The notes under the pieces were generated by a model. That model had not been told where the DNA came from, did not search any database, and worked only from the letters and a program-made list of their open reading frames with translations. A stretch of 64,000 nucleotides of DNA from Saprospirales bacterium (GTDB lineage: Bacteria; Bacteroidota; Bacteroidia; Chitinophagales; Saprospiraceae). How positions within the stretch are numbered: the stretch's first letter is position 1; every line of letters starts with the position of its first letter. The stretch spans positions 1 through 64,000 of the forward strand of contig JADJBL010000008.1 in assembly GCA_016703765.1 (NCBI GenBank). The letters are read 5' to 3'. Both the position numbers and the translations under genes were made by a program. Below are positions 54,683 to 63,652 of the stretch, piece by piece.

Positions 54683-55211
54683 TAAAAAAATATACGATCG
54701 GCTCAAAAAACAATATTCAGATCAGGAAATTGCAGATGCCCATGTTATCAGTGAAGAACTGACCGATGCAGAAAAAGCGGCAGCCGGCGAAGAAATGCGG
54801 CAAATCCGCCTGGAAAAGATAAAAACCCGAACAGAAGAGCAAAGATTGCAAGCGGATTTGACCCGATTGAGGATATTGATGCGCACTTATACCGATAAAG
54901 AATCTTATTCTGTTGGAAACAGTTTCGGCGCTTTCCTGGGAGAGTACATCAGGATCATCCGTAAGTCCAAAAAAGCGTTTTCAATTGATATCGGATTGCA
55001 TTATACCACGCTGAGCAGGATACTTCATGACCGGGAAAGCCCAAACATCGAATTGATGTACCGGTTGGAAGCTCATTCCGCAGGACTTTTACCCGCAATT
55101 CTTTGGTGGGAATTACTGATTAAAAAACAAGGCTTTGAAATCCGGCAGGATACCGATGGTAGAAAGGAAGAAGCGAAGAGGGTAAAAAATGCTTTGACTT
55201 TCCGCTCTTAA
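54672..55211 (+). CDS. HTH-domain protein, putative antitoxin
   Basis: A 179-aa protein with a long charged N-terminal helix (EELTDAEKAAAGEEMRQIRLEK ... ) and a C-terminal XRE-like HTH (GAFLGEYIRIIRKSKKAFSIDIGLHYTTLSRILHDRESPNIELMYRLE). The HTH pattern is that of HigA/plasmid maintenance antidote proteins. It overlaps the GNAT-like gene by 11 nt, so the two are co-translated. It probably binds DNA and the partner protein (inference). Confidence 0.72.
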   Translation: MDDNKKIYDRLKKQYSDQEIADAHVISEELTDAEKAAAGEEMRQIRLEKIKTRTEEQRLQADLTRLRILMRTYTDKESYSVGNSFGAFLGEYIRIIRKSKKAFSIDIGLHYTTLSRILHDRESPNIELMYRLEAHSAGLLPAILWWELLIKKQGFEIRQDTDGRKEEAKRVKNALTFRS

Positions 55212-56716
55212 TCATTCCTTCACCCAAGCCGTCCCTTCCTTCCCATCCTTCAACTGCACGCTGAGTTCCTTCAACGCATCGCGGATTTTGTCGGAAGTGG
55301 GAAAGTCCTTGCGCTCGCGGGCTTCCTTGCGCATCTGGATAATGAGCTGCATCAGGCCGTCCATCAATTCGGCATCGCCGGAAGCGGACTCCGACTCGTC
55401 CTTCAGACCGAAAACATCGAACAGGAAAGAGCGGAAGGTCTCTTTCAAGAGCTCCAGCGTAGGGGGCAGCACTTCGTCGAACGACAACTGGCCGCCTTTC
55501 AGGGCATTAATTTTTGTGACGAGCTCAAACAGACGGGCAAGCGCCCGGGGGGTGTTGAAATCGTCATTTATCTCGTCATAGACCGCGTCGATCAGGTCCT
55601 TGATCTCCTCGTCCAGGACGCCGGGGTTGCCTTTCCCCGGGTGCTGCAAGCCCTGGAGGGTGGCATAGGCCTCCATCATCCGGCGGTAACCTTTTTCCGC
55701 GGCCTGCAGGGCCTCGTCGGTCATGTCGAGCGTACTGCGATAGTGCGACTGCAACATAAAAAACCGCAGCACCATAAAGCTATACGCCTTGGTGACATGC
55801 GGACTATCGCCCGTCAGCAACTGATGCGGGGTGATGGAGTTGCCGGTGCTCTTCGACATCTTGCTTCCGTTGAGCATGAGCATATTGCCGTGCAGCCAGT
55901 AGCGCGCAGGCGTGCAATCGCAGGCGCCGTGGCTCTGCGCGATCTCGTTCTCGTGGTGCGGGAATTTCAGATCGTAGCCCCCGCCGTGAATGTCAAAAGT
56001 CTTTCCCAAATATTTGGTGCTCATGGCCGAGCATTCGAGGTGCCAGCCCGGGAAGCCCACCGACCAGGGCGAGTTCCAGCGCATGAGGTGGCTCGGATCG
56101 GCCTTGATCCAGATGGCAAAGTCGATCGGAGAGCGCTTTTCGTCCTGCTTTTTAAGGTCGCGCGTTTCGTTTAGCAGCTCTTCCGGCTTGCGGCCGGACA
56201 GTTTCCCGTATACGCCCTTCTTCTTTTCGATCAATCTGGCCGTATCGAAATAGACGGAGCCTTTTTCCACATAGGCATAGCCATTGTCCAGAATGGTTTG
56301 TACCATCTCGATCTGCTCCAGGATATGGCCCGTCGCCCTCGGCTCTATATTGGGCGGCAAGGCATTCAATAAATTCATTACATGATGGAATCCGTTCATG
56401 TAGGTCTGCACGATCTCCATGGGTTCCAGCTCTTCGAGGCGGGCTTTTTCGATATCTTGTCTTCTGCGTCGGTATCTGCGTCGCCCTCCAGGTGGCCCAC
56501 GTCGGTGATGTTGCGGACATACCGGACTTTATACCCAAGATGCAGCAGGTAGCGGTAGATCACGTCGAAGCTCACAAAGGTCCGGCAATTGCCCAGATGG
56601 ACATCGCTGTACACCGTAGGTCCGCAGACGTACATGCCTACGTGGCCTTCGTGCAAGGGTTTAAAATCTTCTTTCTCCCCACTGAGGGTATTGAACACGC
56701 GCAGTTCGCTTTTCAT
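55212..56716 (-). CDS. cysS: Cysteinyl-tRNA synthetase, frameshifted
   Basis: A class I synthetase of about 501 aa when one frameshift is repaired. [20 protein letters not shown] holds the first zinc Cys and the HIGH-like [18 protein letters not shown] and [22 protein letters not shown] carry the other zinc ligands, and [10 protein letters not shown] is KMSKS. The frame breaks near 56455-56460; one missing base restores EDK(D)[16 protein letters not shown]. CysS is essential, so the break is most likely a sequencing error. A TACCTTTG promoter lies 6 nt before the ATG at 56716, which fits a leaderless mRNA. Confidence 0.92.
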
Positions 56717-56722
56717 AGGCCG

Positions 56723-56730
56723 CAAAGGTA
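56723..56730 (-). promoter_or_regulatory. -7 element TACCTTTG of cysS (leaderless)
   Basis: Exact TAnnTTTG on the minus strand with 6 nt to the ATG, the same compact arrangement as at the GT2 and M15 genes. It overlaps the end of the upstream nuclease gene region. Confidence 0.55.
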
Positions 56731-56735
56731 ACTCT

Positions 56736-57778
56736 TTATTGAGGAAGGTCAAATTCACAGAGCACAGGGAAGTGGTCGGAATAGGAATTTTTGAAGCGGT
56801 CGTGGTTGAGCACCGTCAGCTTCGGGTCGCTCAGGATATAATCGAGCCGGAGGGCGGGAAGGAAGCCGCCGTAGGTAAACCCGGAGCCCGAGCCCTTTTC
56901 CCGGAAAGTATCGACCAGCCCCAGGTCATCGGCGATTCGCCGGTAGGTATAGGATACGGGAGTTTCATTAAAATCGCCGCAAACCACCACCGGATAGGGG
57001 CTTTTCGAAATGTGCGCGGCCAGTTGCGCGGCCTGCTCCACCCGCTTTTGGCTGGCCCGTTTGTATTTTCGCATGATGCCGCCGATGCCCACCCAGGTTT
57101 TCTTCTCCTGCAGATCGCCGGTTTCCTTGAGTTTTTCCGCCTCATCGCTGATCTGAATGGATTGGAGGTGGGCGCTATACACCCGGATGACCTGGCCTTT
57201 TATTTTGAAATCGGCCCAGACGATCGAATTGACGGATTTTTCAAACTCCATGCTGCCGCGGTCCAGAAAGGGATGCCGGCTAAAAATGGTGGTACCCTGC
57301 ACCGTGTAGGAGTAGGGATATTTCAACTCGCGGTTCATCCAGACGGCAAACTTCTGCGAACACTCCTGGGTAGCCAGTACGTCCAGCGGTTCCACCGAGG
57401 CCATGAAGCTCTTGAAGGAGCCCTGCCGCTTGTATGCATAGTCTTCGTCATTGTCCATAATGCCCTGGAGGAGGAAGAGGTTGTAACTCATGACCCGGAA
57501 ATCGGCGCCCTCCCCGGATTGTGGAAACCGGAACGCCCATATTGCCGTCAGGTAATTCCAACCCAACAGCAGGCAAACGAGCGACATTAAAAAGTAGGCC
57601 TTCCGCACTGCGATCCAAAACACGATGAACCCCAGGTGCAGTAAAACGAGCCAGGGAAGAGCGGCCCCAAAAAGGCCATGGGCCAGAAAGTTAATGGATT
57701 GACCTGCGGGGCCAGGTATACGAGCAGGGTCAGCACGATGAGCAGGACATTTCCCCAGCGCAGCAAACTCTTCACCAT
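56736..57778 (-). CDS. Endonuclease/exonuclease/phosphatase family protein with N-terminal membrane helices, frameshifted
   Basis: About 347 aa when one frameshift is repaired. Two or three TM helices at the N-terminus ([37 protein letters not shown]) precede an EEP domain: [17 protein letters not shown] (catalytic Glu), [24 protein letters not shown] (Asp, Asn) and [14 protein letters not shown] (terminal Asp-His pair). The frame breaks at CCCC 57665-57668; adding one base restores [17 protein letters not shown]. It likely acts on a phosphodiester substrate at the membrane. Its start lies 3 nt after the first rhomboid stop. Confidence 0.88.
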
Positions 57779-57781
57779 CGC

Positions 57782-58747
57782 TTACTCCCGTTTCTTGCTT
57801 GCGTTGAACAAAAACTCCTTCTCTTCGGCTGTCAGGCTTTCGTAACCGGATTGCTTGATCTTGTCCAGGATGGCGTCGAGCCGCTCCTGATGCGATTGGT
57901 CGGTGGCGCTGCCTCCTTTTCGCTGGCCCCAGCCTTTGCCGCCGGCGCTTTGAACCTTTTCCCTTTCCTTCTTCAGGTCGGGGCTCCGGTAAACGACCTT
58001 CGGGCGGTTGCCCTTTCCTCCACCGAACAAGCGAAGGAAAAAGTCGCCGATGTGGTCCAGCAATTGGTTGACCGGTTTAGACCAGTCCTGACCCACCTGT
58101 AATTGACGGATAAAGAAAAAACCCATCGCGGCGCCCCCGAGGTGGGCGATGTGCCCGCCCGTGTTGCTCATATTGGCCAGACCTATGATATCGAGCAGGA
58201 GCAAAAAGATGACGATATATTTCAACCTGACGTCGCCGATGATGATCAGGCGAATAAGGTAGTCGGGGGCCAGCACCCCTGCGGCAACGACGATACCCAT
58301 GACGGCGCCGGATGCTCCGTATGCATAGCCGCCATCTTTATAGATCCAGTGTGCAGTAGCTAAATACAGGAATCCGCCGGCAAGGCCGGAAAGCAGGTAC
58401 AGGGGCAGAAGGCGCCGGTCGCCGATCAGATCGGCTACGATGCGGCCGAACCACATCAGGAACAAAATATTGAACAGGGCATGAAGCAGGTTTTCATGCA
58501 GAAACATGCTGGTGAAGATCACCCAGGGATGGGTAATGTCGAAGAGCAGGTCGCTCGAAAGAGAGAAAAATTTCATAAAACGGACAAAGCGTTCGTGGGC
58601 ATCCAACTGGAATCCTCCAAATATGACCATGAACAACTTGACCAGATTGACCGCCACGAACACGACGCCGTTGATCAGCATCAGGCGGGTCACCATATTG
58701 CCGTGCCGGAAAGCTTGCTTGATATCCTCCCAAATCGATTGAAACAT
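57782..58747 (-). CDS. Rhomboid family intramembrane serine protease
   Basis: A 321-aa polytopic protein with six TM helices. ENLLHALFNILFLMWFGR holds the HxxxN-type element, GYAYGASGAVMGIVVAAG the catalytic Ser (GxSG), and SNTGGHIAHLGGAAMGFFF the catalytic His. A long basic C-terminal tail (KKEREKVQSAGGKGWGQRKGG ... ) is cytoplasmic. It cleaves TM segments of membrane proteins. It is the second of two rhomboids in the mutL operon. Confidence 0.92.
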   Translation of the reverse strand: MFQSIWEDIKQAFRHGNMVTRLMLINGVVFVAVNLVKLFMVIFGGFQLDAHERFVRFMKFFSLSSDLLFDITHPWVIFTSMFLHENLLHALFNILFLMWFGRIVADLIGDRRLLPLYLLSGLAGGFLYLATAHWIYKDGGYAYGASGAVMGIVVAAGVLAPDYLIRLIIIGDVRLKYIVIFLLLLDIIGLANMSNTGGHIAHLGGAAMGFFFIRQLQVGQDWSKPVNQLLDHIGDFFLRLFGGGKGNRPKVVYRSPDLKKEREKVQSAGGKGWGQRKGGSATDQSHQERLDAILDKIKQSGYESLTAEEKEFLFNASKKRE

Positions 58748-58814
58748 AGGGCGCTTTAATTTAAGGGCTCTTTCGCGTGTTCAAAATTAGGTCCTTAGCC
58801 TCTCATTAGCAAAT

Positions 58815-59418
58815 TCACTTCTTATACCTCCAGTACAGAACGAGCAATACGCCGAAAAGAGCGCCCCCTACATGCGCGAAATGAGCGACGTTCCCGCCGC
58901 TGTTGCTCACGCCCAAAAAAAGTTCGATACCCGCGTAGATCAGCACAAAATATTTGGCTTTCATGGGAATAGGAGGGAACAACAACATAATGGTTGCATT
59001 GGGAAATATCATCCCGAAGCCCGCCAGCAACCCGAAAATCGCTCCCGATGCCCCTACCATGGGAACATTGAGCATTAGCGGCGATCCCCCCATCATCGTC
59101 ACCTCTATGTAAGTAGCCAGCAAATGCAGGCCCAGGGCCCCAAAACCGGCGATCAGGTAATAGGCCAAAAAGCGGCGAGGCCCCCAAACCGATTCCAGCG
59201 GAGGCCCAAACATGAACAGGCCGAACATGTTGAAGAACAAATGCATCTCATTGGCGTGCATGAACATGTGGGTGATGATCTGATAAGGGCTGGAAATAGT
59301 CAGATGTCGGAAAGAACATGCCCAGCTTGAACCTCGCAGGCCCCAACAGGTAGGAACCGAAGAACACCAGCACATTTATTATAAGTAGATGTTTGACCGT
59401 GTCGGTTATGCGAAACAT
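58815..59418 (-). CDS. Rhomboid family intramembrane serine protease, frameshifted
   Basis: About 200 aa when one frameshift is repaired. HANEMHLFFNMFGLFMFG is the HxxxN-type helix, MVGASGAIFGLLAGFGMIF carries the catalytic Ser and NVAHFAHVGGALFGVLL the catalytic His. The frame breaks at 59285-59289; dropping one base gives YFQPYQIITHMFMH. The start at 59418 precedes a hydrophobic helix LLIINVLVFFGSYLL. It is shorter than its neighbour and lacks the basic tail. A hairpin separates it from mutL. Confidence 0.88.
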
Positions 59419-59488
59419 GAACAGGTTTTTACGATACAATTGAACTGAAAACAATTATACGGGAAAAAGGTCCATCGAAGGCCTTATT

Positions 59489-59557
59489 AGTTTTTGAGTT
59501 TTTAAGGGTATAAGTTTTTTCCGCCAAAAACTTATACCCTTATCAACTTAAAAACTT
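59489..59557. repeat. Octad-repeat hairpin between mutL and rhomboid genes
   Basis: Left 8-nt units AGTTTTTG, AGTTTTTA, AGGGTATA, AGTTTTTT; right units AAAAACTT, ATACCCTT, ATCAACTT, AAAAACTT. The inner 16 bp pair perfectly. The last base is part of the mutL stop codon. Confidence 0.8.
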
Positions 59558-61358
59558 CACGAAGACAGCTTTTTCTCGATGTCTTCCAGGGTAAAGGTCA
59601 GAAAACACTGCCGGCCGGAGGGGCTTTGAAAGGGGATCGAGCATGCAAAAAGCTGGTCGATCAGGCCCTGCATTTCGGGGACGCTTAGATGCTGGCCCTT
59701 TTTGGTGGCGGCGCCGCGCGCCATCGACCGCGCGAGGTTGTCGCGAAGATGGAGCTTGAGGTCGGTATTTTTGCTTGAATTGCTCCAGCAGGGGATTCAA
59801 TGATGGCCTGGGCGTCCTGGCCAGACGAAAATTCGACGGGCAGTCCGTGGAGCACAAAGCTCGTCTGCCCAAACTCCTGGATATCGAAACCGAGCTGATG
59901 GATCTCGGGAAGGATCTGTTTCAACAAACCCGCATCAGCGGGGAAAGCTCAATAGTTCGAGGGAAGAGCTCCTGCTGGGTATGCGCCAGGTTTTCCTCCA
60001 TGGCGGCCAGAAATTTTTCGTACAGGATTCGCTCGTGGGCCGCCTGCTGGTCGATGAGCAAAAACCCGGATTTGATGGGGCTCACGATGTAGGAGGAATG
60101 AATCTGGTAGGGCTCGCGGTTTTGGTGCGGAACGCTGCCTCCCCGGGTATCCTCAATCTCGGGCTGGGGGAGCCAGTTGCTCCCGATGGTCAACGGCGGA
60201 TGGGTTTCTTCCCTGCTGTCGAGCCCCTCGTAAAGCTGTTGCCAGTTTTTGAGGTTGGAGGCCACCTGTTGTTGCAGTGGCTGTGGTTGGTCCGGCCACA
60301 AATTGGGCCGTTGGTGGGAGGCGCGGGTGATGCTGGATTCCTGGTCGAAGTCGAGGGTGGGGGTGATGCTGTGCCGCCCCAGCGCATGGCGGATGGCCAC
60401 TTTGAGGTAGTTGTACACCAGTCGCTCGTCCTCGAATTTGATCTCCTGCTTGGTAGGATGCACGTTGACGTCGATCCTCGCCGCATCGATCTCGATAAAG
60501 ATGGCGTAAAAAGGGGTAGGTTTCCCTCGGCAGCAGGTCTTCATAGGCCATAACCACCGCATGGTTGAGATAGGTGCTCTTGATGTTGCGGTTGTTAACA
60601 AAGAAAAACTGCTCGCCGCGGGTTTTCTTGGCAAACTCGGGCTTGCCCACAAATCCATATAGCCTCAAGATGTCAGTGTCCTCCCGCACCGGAACCAGTT
60701 TTTTGTTGGCGCTGCTTCCGAACAGGCCGACCAGGCGCTGCCTCAGGTTGGCGGGCGGAAGGTGATATTCCTCTCTGCCCTCGTGGTGGAGGGAGAAGAA
60801 GATATCCGGACTGGCAATGGCAATGCGTTGGAATTCATCCAGAATATGCCGGTATTCCACGGTGTTGCTCTTCAGGAAAGTACGACGGGCGGGGGTGTTG
60901 AAAAAGAGGTTTTTGACCAGAAAAGAGGTTCCGGCAGCGCAGGTACAGGGCTCCTGGGTCCGTATCTCCGAGCCTTCGACGAGAATGCGGGTACCGTGCT
61001 CTTCCGAATGTTGGCGGGTGCGCATTTCCACCTGGGAGATGGCGGCGATGGAGGCAAGCGCCTCTCCGCGGAACCCCATGGTCCGGATGGCGAAGAGATC
61101 CTTGGCGTGGCGGATCTTGGAGGTGGCATGCCTTTCAAAGCTCATCCGGGCGTCGGTTTCCGACATGCCGCAGCCGTCGTCCACGACCTGGATCAGGGCC
61201 TTCCCCGCGTCTTTTACGATAAGCTTGATACTGGTAGCGCCCGCATCGATCGAATTTTCCATCAACTCCTTCACCACCGATGCCGGCCGTTGAATGACTT
61301 CCCCGGCTGCTATCTGATTGGCGATCGAATCGGGTAAAAGCTGAATGATATCAGCCAT
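59557..61358 (-). CDS. mutL: DNA mismatch repair protein MutL with four frameshifts
   Basis: 599 aa when four single-base errors are repaired. The N-terminal GHKL ATPase is intact: [21 protein letters not shown] (catalytic Glu, Asn), [40 protein letters not shown] follows. The frame breaks at CCC 60534-60536, GGGG 59940-59943, GGGG 59791-59794 and T5 59768-59772. The C-terminal domain resumes with [18 protein letters not shown] and ends EDIEKKLSS. All breaks are in homopolymers of 3-5 bases and net to a whole number of codons, so one intact gene is the best reading. MutL mediates mismatch repair with MutS. Confidence 0.92.
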
Positions 61359-61368
61359 ATATGAATTT

Positions 61369-61677
61369 TTACTCAAATAAAGTCAAAAAATCGGGCAAAG
61401 CGATCAAGAAAAGGTAGGCGATTAATATTATGATAACCAATACCATGGCCAGACGGAAATTCGAGCGCATAATCTCCTTGTGTCGGTAATTCGAATATCC
61501 GCCTCCTCTCGTGCTCCGGCGCGAAAAATGCTCGGAGATACGCGATTTGGCGGCTTCCGGATCCCCGTTGCCGCGCTCGAGGCGTTCTTTCAATTCTTCC
61601 TTTTCGGGATCCCAAAAACGGGGCTTATATTCGTACCGCTGGTGGGACGGGGGTTTAATAAATCCAAATAGTGCCAT
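61369..61677 (-). CDS. Small membrane protein of unknown function (102 aa)
   Basis: One TM helix near the C-terminus ([23 protein letters not shown]) after a charged N-terminal part ([35 protein letters not shown]). It starts [19 protein letters not shown] and ends 10 nt before the mutL start, so it is the first gene of the mutL operon. I do not recognise a functional family. Confidence 0.72.
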   Translation of the reverse strand: MALFGFIKPPSHQRYEYKPRFWDPEKEELKERLERGNGDPEAAKSRISEHFSRRSTRGGGYSNYRHKEIMRSNFRLAMVLVIIILIAYLFLIALPDFLTLFE

Positions 61678-61802
61678 GTCCGTCAATTTGAGGTGAAAAC
61701 TAAGCCACAGATGCAACTTCTTTCCTTAAAGTACGGTTTTTTCTCTAATTTGTTTACCCCGATTCAAAAATTGCCGCGAGGTATCGAATTTAAATTTTTT
61801 AT

Positions 61803-62630
61803 ATGTATTGGAGATGGCTCGCCGTTCCGCTCGTAATCATCGCCCTTGTTTTTCTCTACTTCACCTGGGAGGTGGATCACGAAAAATATGCCGTGTATAT
61901 CATCCCTCCTGTTGTTCTGCTCGCTGTTCTCATCGTGTTCAGCCCTCAGATCGACTGGCTCATGGCTAAAAGGGAGCCGCCTGAGCTGGACCCCCAGATT
62001 CGCAAATTGCTCCATCAGGTAAGCCCTTTCTACACCCAGCTCAATCCGGAGCTAAAGAAGCGAATGCGCGACCGGATCGGGCTGTTAAAGATGACCTTCG
62101 ATTTTAAACCACAGGCGATGGAGCAGGTCCCCGAAGATATCAAGGCCATCGTCGCCTACTATGCGGCCCTGCTCACTTTCTCTTTCGACAAATTCCTCTT
62201 TTCCCCTTTCGAAACGGTCATCATTTACAAAGGCCCCTTCCCTACGCCCCAATTTCCCCAGCACTGGCATATCTGTGAAACATTCGAGGAAGACGGAGTG
62301 CTGCTTTTCAGCGCCGACCACCTCCTGAAAGGATTTTTTCAGCCCGCGCAATACTACCCGATCGGCCTCCACGAAATGGCCCACGCTTTTGTGCTCAAAA
62401 ATAAACACCTCTCATTCCCCGATCCGGGCGATTCCGTTTGGGAGGATATCCGCCAGGTCAGCGGGGTGGATCGCGAGCGGCTGAGCAAATATATCGGCTT
62501 GCCGGAAATTTCCCCCCTGCTGGTTTCCATTACCTACTTTTTTACCCTGCCGGCCCGATATAAAGCTGTCCGGCCGGATTTGTACGCGTCCTTTTCGAAT
62601 ATTTTTCAACAAGACCCCGCCCATGTCTAA
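61803..62630 (+). CDS. MtfA-like zinc metallopeptidase (M90) with membrane anchors
   Basis: A 275-aa protein with two N-terminal TM helices (WRWLAVPLVIIALVFLYFTW; YIIPPVVLLAVLIVFSP) and a cytoplasmic MtfA domain. The zinc motif HEMAHAFV (HExxH) lies in PIGLHEMAHAFVLKN at about residue 190. E. coli MtfA cleaves its substrates and binds Mlc, a regulator of glucose uptake (family knowledge). The added membrane anchor is a difference from E. coli MtfA. It overlaps the downstream GNAT by 8 nt. Confidence 0.85.
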   Translation: MYWRWLAVPLVIIALVFLYFTWEVDHEKYAVYIIPPVVLLAVLIVFSPQIDWLMAKREPPELDPQIRKLLHQVSPFYTQLNPELKKRMRDRIGLLKMTFDFKPQAMEQVPEDIKAIVAYYAALLTFSFDKFLFSPFETVIIYKGPFPTPQFPQHWHICETFEEDGVLLFSADHLLKGFFQPAQYYPIGLHEMAHAFVLKNKHLSFPDPGDSVWEDIRQVSGVDRERLSKYIGLPEISPLLVSITYFFTLPARYKAVRPDLYASFSNIFQQDPAHV

Positions 62631-63111
62631 GGATTTCCTTTTCCGGCCTATTCGCAGGGAAGACAACGAACAGGTGGCGCGCATCATTCGCACGGTGATG
62701 CCCGAATTCGGCGCCGTAGGTCCGGGTTTCTCCATCATGGATCCCGAAGTGGATGAGATGTTTGAAACCTACGACACCCCGCGTTCCCGTATGTATGTGA
62801 TTGAAAACGAAGGACAATTATACGGCTGCGGCGGTTTCGGGCCGCTCGCAGGAGGCGAAACCCATATCTGCGAACTGAAGAAAATGTATTTTTTAAAGGA
62901 ATTGAGGGGCCTCGGCTTTGGCAAGAAACTCGTTCTTCAATCTCTCGAAGATGCCCGAAAAGCGGGCTATACCCAATGCTACCTCGAAACCCTGGCCCAA
63001 ATGGAGTCCGCAAATGCCTTGTACAAAGGCCTGGGATTCCGCCTCCTCGAAGGCCCCATGGGAGATACGGGACACGGGAAGTGCAACGCCTGGTACCTAC
63101 TCAATCTTTGA
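62623..63111 (+). CDS. GNAT family N-acetyltransferase
   Basis: A 162-aa GNAT. FLFRPIRREDNEQVARIIRTVMPEFG is the N-terminus, MYFLKELRGLGFGKKLVLQSLEDARKAGY is motif A (R-G-x-G-F/x-G) and YLETLAQMESANALYKGLGFRLLEG motif B. It overlaps the MtfA-like gene by 8 nt, so the two are one transcript. Target unknown. Confidence 0.9.
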   Translation: MSKDFLFRPIRREDNEQVARIIRTVMPEFGAVGPGFSIMDPEVDEMFETYDTPRSRMYVIENEGQLYGCGGFGPLAGGETHICELKKMYFLKELRGLGFGKKLVLQSLEDARKAGYTQCYLETLAQMESANALYKGLGFRLLEGPMGDTGHGKCNAWYLLNL

Positions 63112-63135
63112 AAAATACGACCCAGGTCCCAAAAT

Positions 63136-63651
63136 CTACAAATACCTTTCCCGCAGCACCTTCAGGTGGTGTAGCTCATGCCCTGCGATCACATAGGGAA
63201 GGGCCCGAACCGACATTCGGAAATTGCTTGCCGTGCCCACCCTCGCCCAGGCGTCCTCATCAAAAGTCTTAAACAACTCGATCGTGGCACTGCGCACGGT
63301 CAGGTATTCGGTTTCGATGGAGGCTTTCGTTCTCCGGTCGGCGCCGCACACCGGGGCGTAATCCTCCTGATCGAATCCGGGCAAAGGGGTCTGGTCGTTT
63401 CGGGCAAAACGAAGAGCCCGGTAAGCAAATATCCGCTCGGCATCGATCACATGCGAAAGCACTTCCGCGATGGAGAATTTCCCCGGAGCATAGCGATAGG
63501 TCCATTTGTCGTCCGGAATCGAATAGAGGAATTCGGGAAACCCGATCTTTTGCAGGTGGAGGATGTCCAGAATATCTCCGTCCGGAACCTGATCTACATA
63601 GCCTTTGTAATAAGGGGCGTATTCATTTGCCCCCGGACGCTGTGCTTGCAT
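63136..63651 (-). CDS. DinB family protein
   Basis: A 171-aa DinB-like four-helix protein. YAPGKFSIAEVLSHVIDAERIFAYRALRFAR carries the first metal His and VRALPYVIAGHELHHLKVLRERY the others (H, H). Such proteins include bacillithiol-transferase-like enzymes. The start at 63651 follows from the DUF4294 stop at 63653 and the family N-terminus. Confidence 0.85.
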   Translation of the reverse strand: MQAQRPGANEYAPYYKGYVDQVPDGDILDILHLQKIGFPEFLYSIPDDKWTYRYAPGKFSIAEVLSHVIDAERIFAYRALRFARNDQTPLPGFDQEDYAPVCGADRRTKASIETEYLTVRSATIELFKTFDEDAWARVGTASNFRMSVRALPYVIAGHELHHLKVLRERYL

Positions 63652-63652
63652 G

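Noticed and set aside
59557..61358. mutL as a real pseudogene giving a mutator strain
   Set aside because: Four separate one-base events, all in homopolymers and all with conserved coding sequence on both sides, occur in a region where neighbours are broken in the same way.
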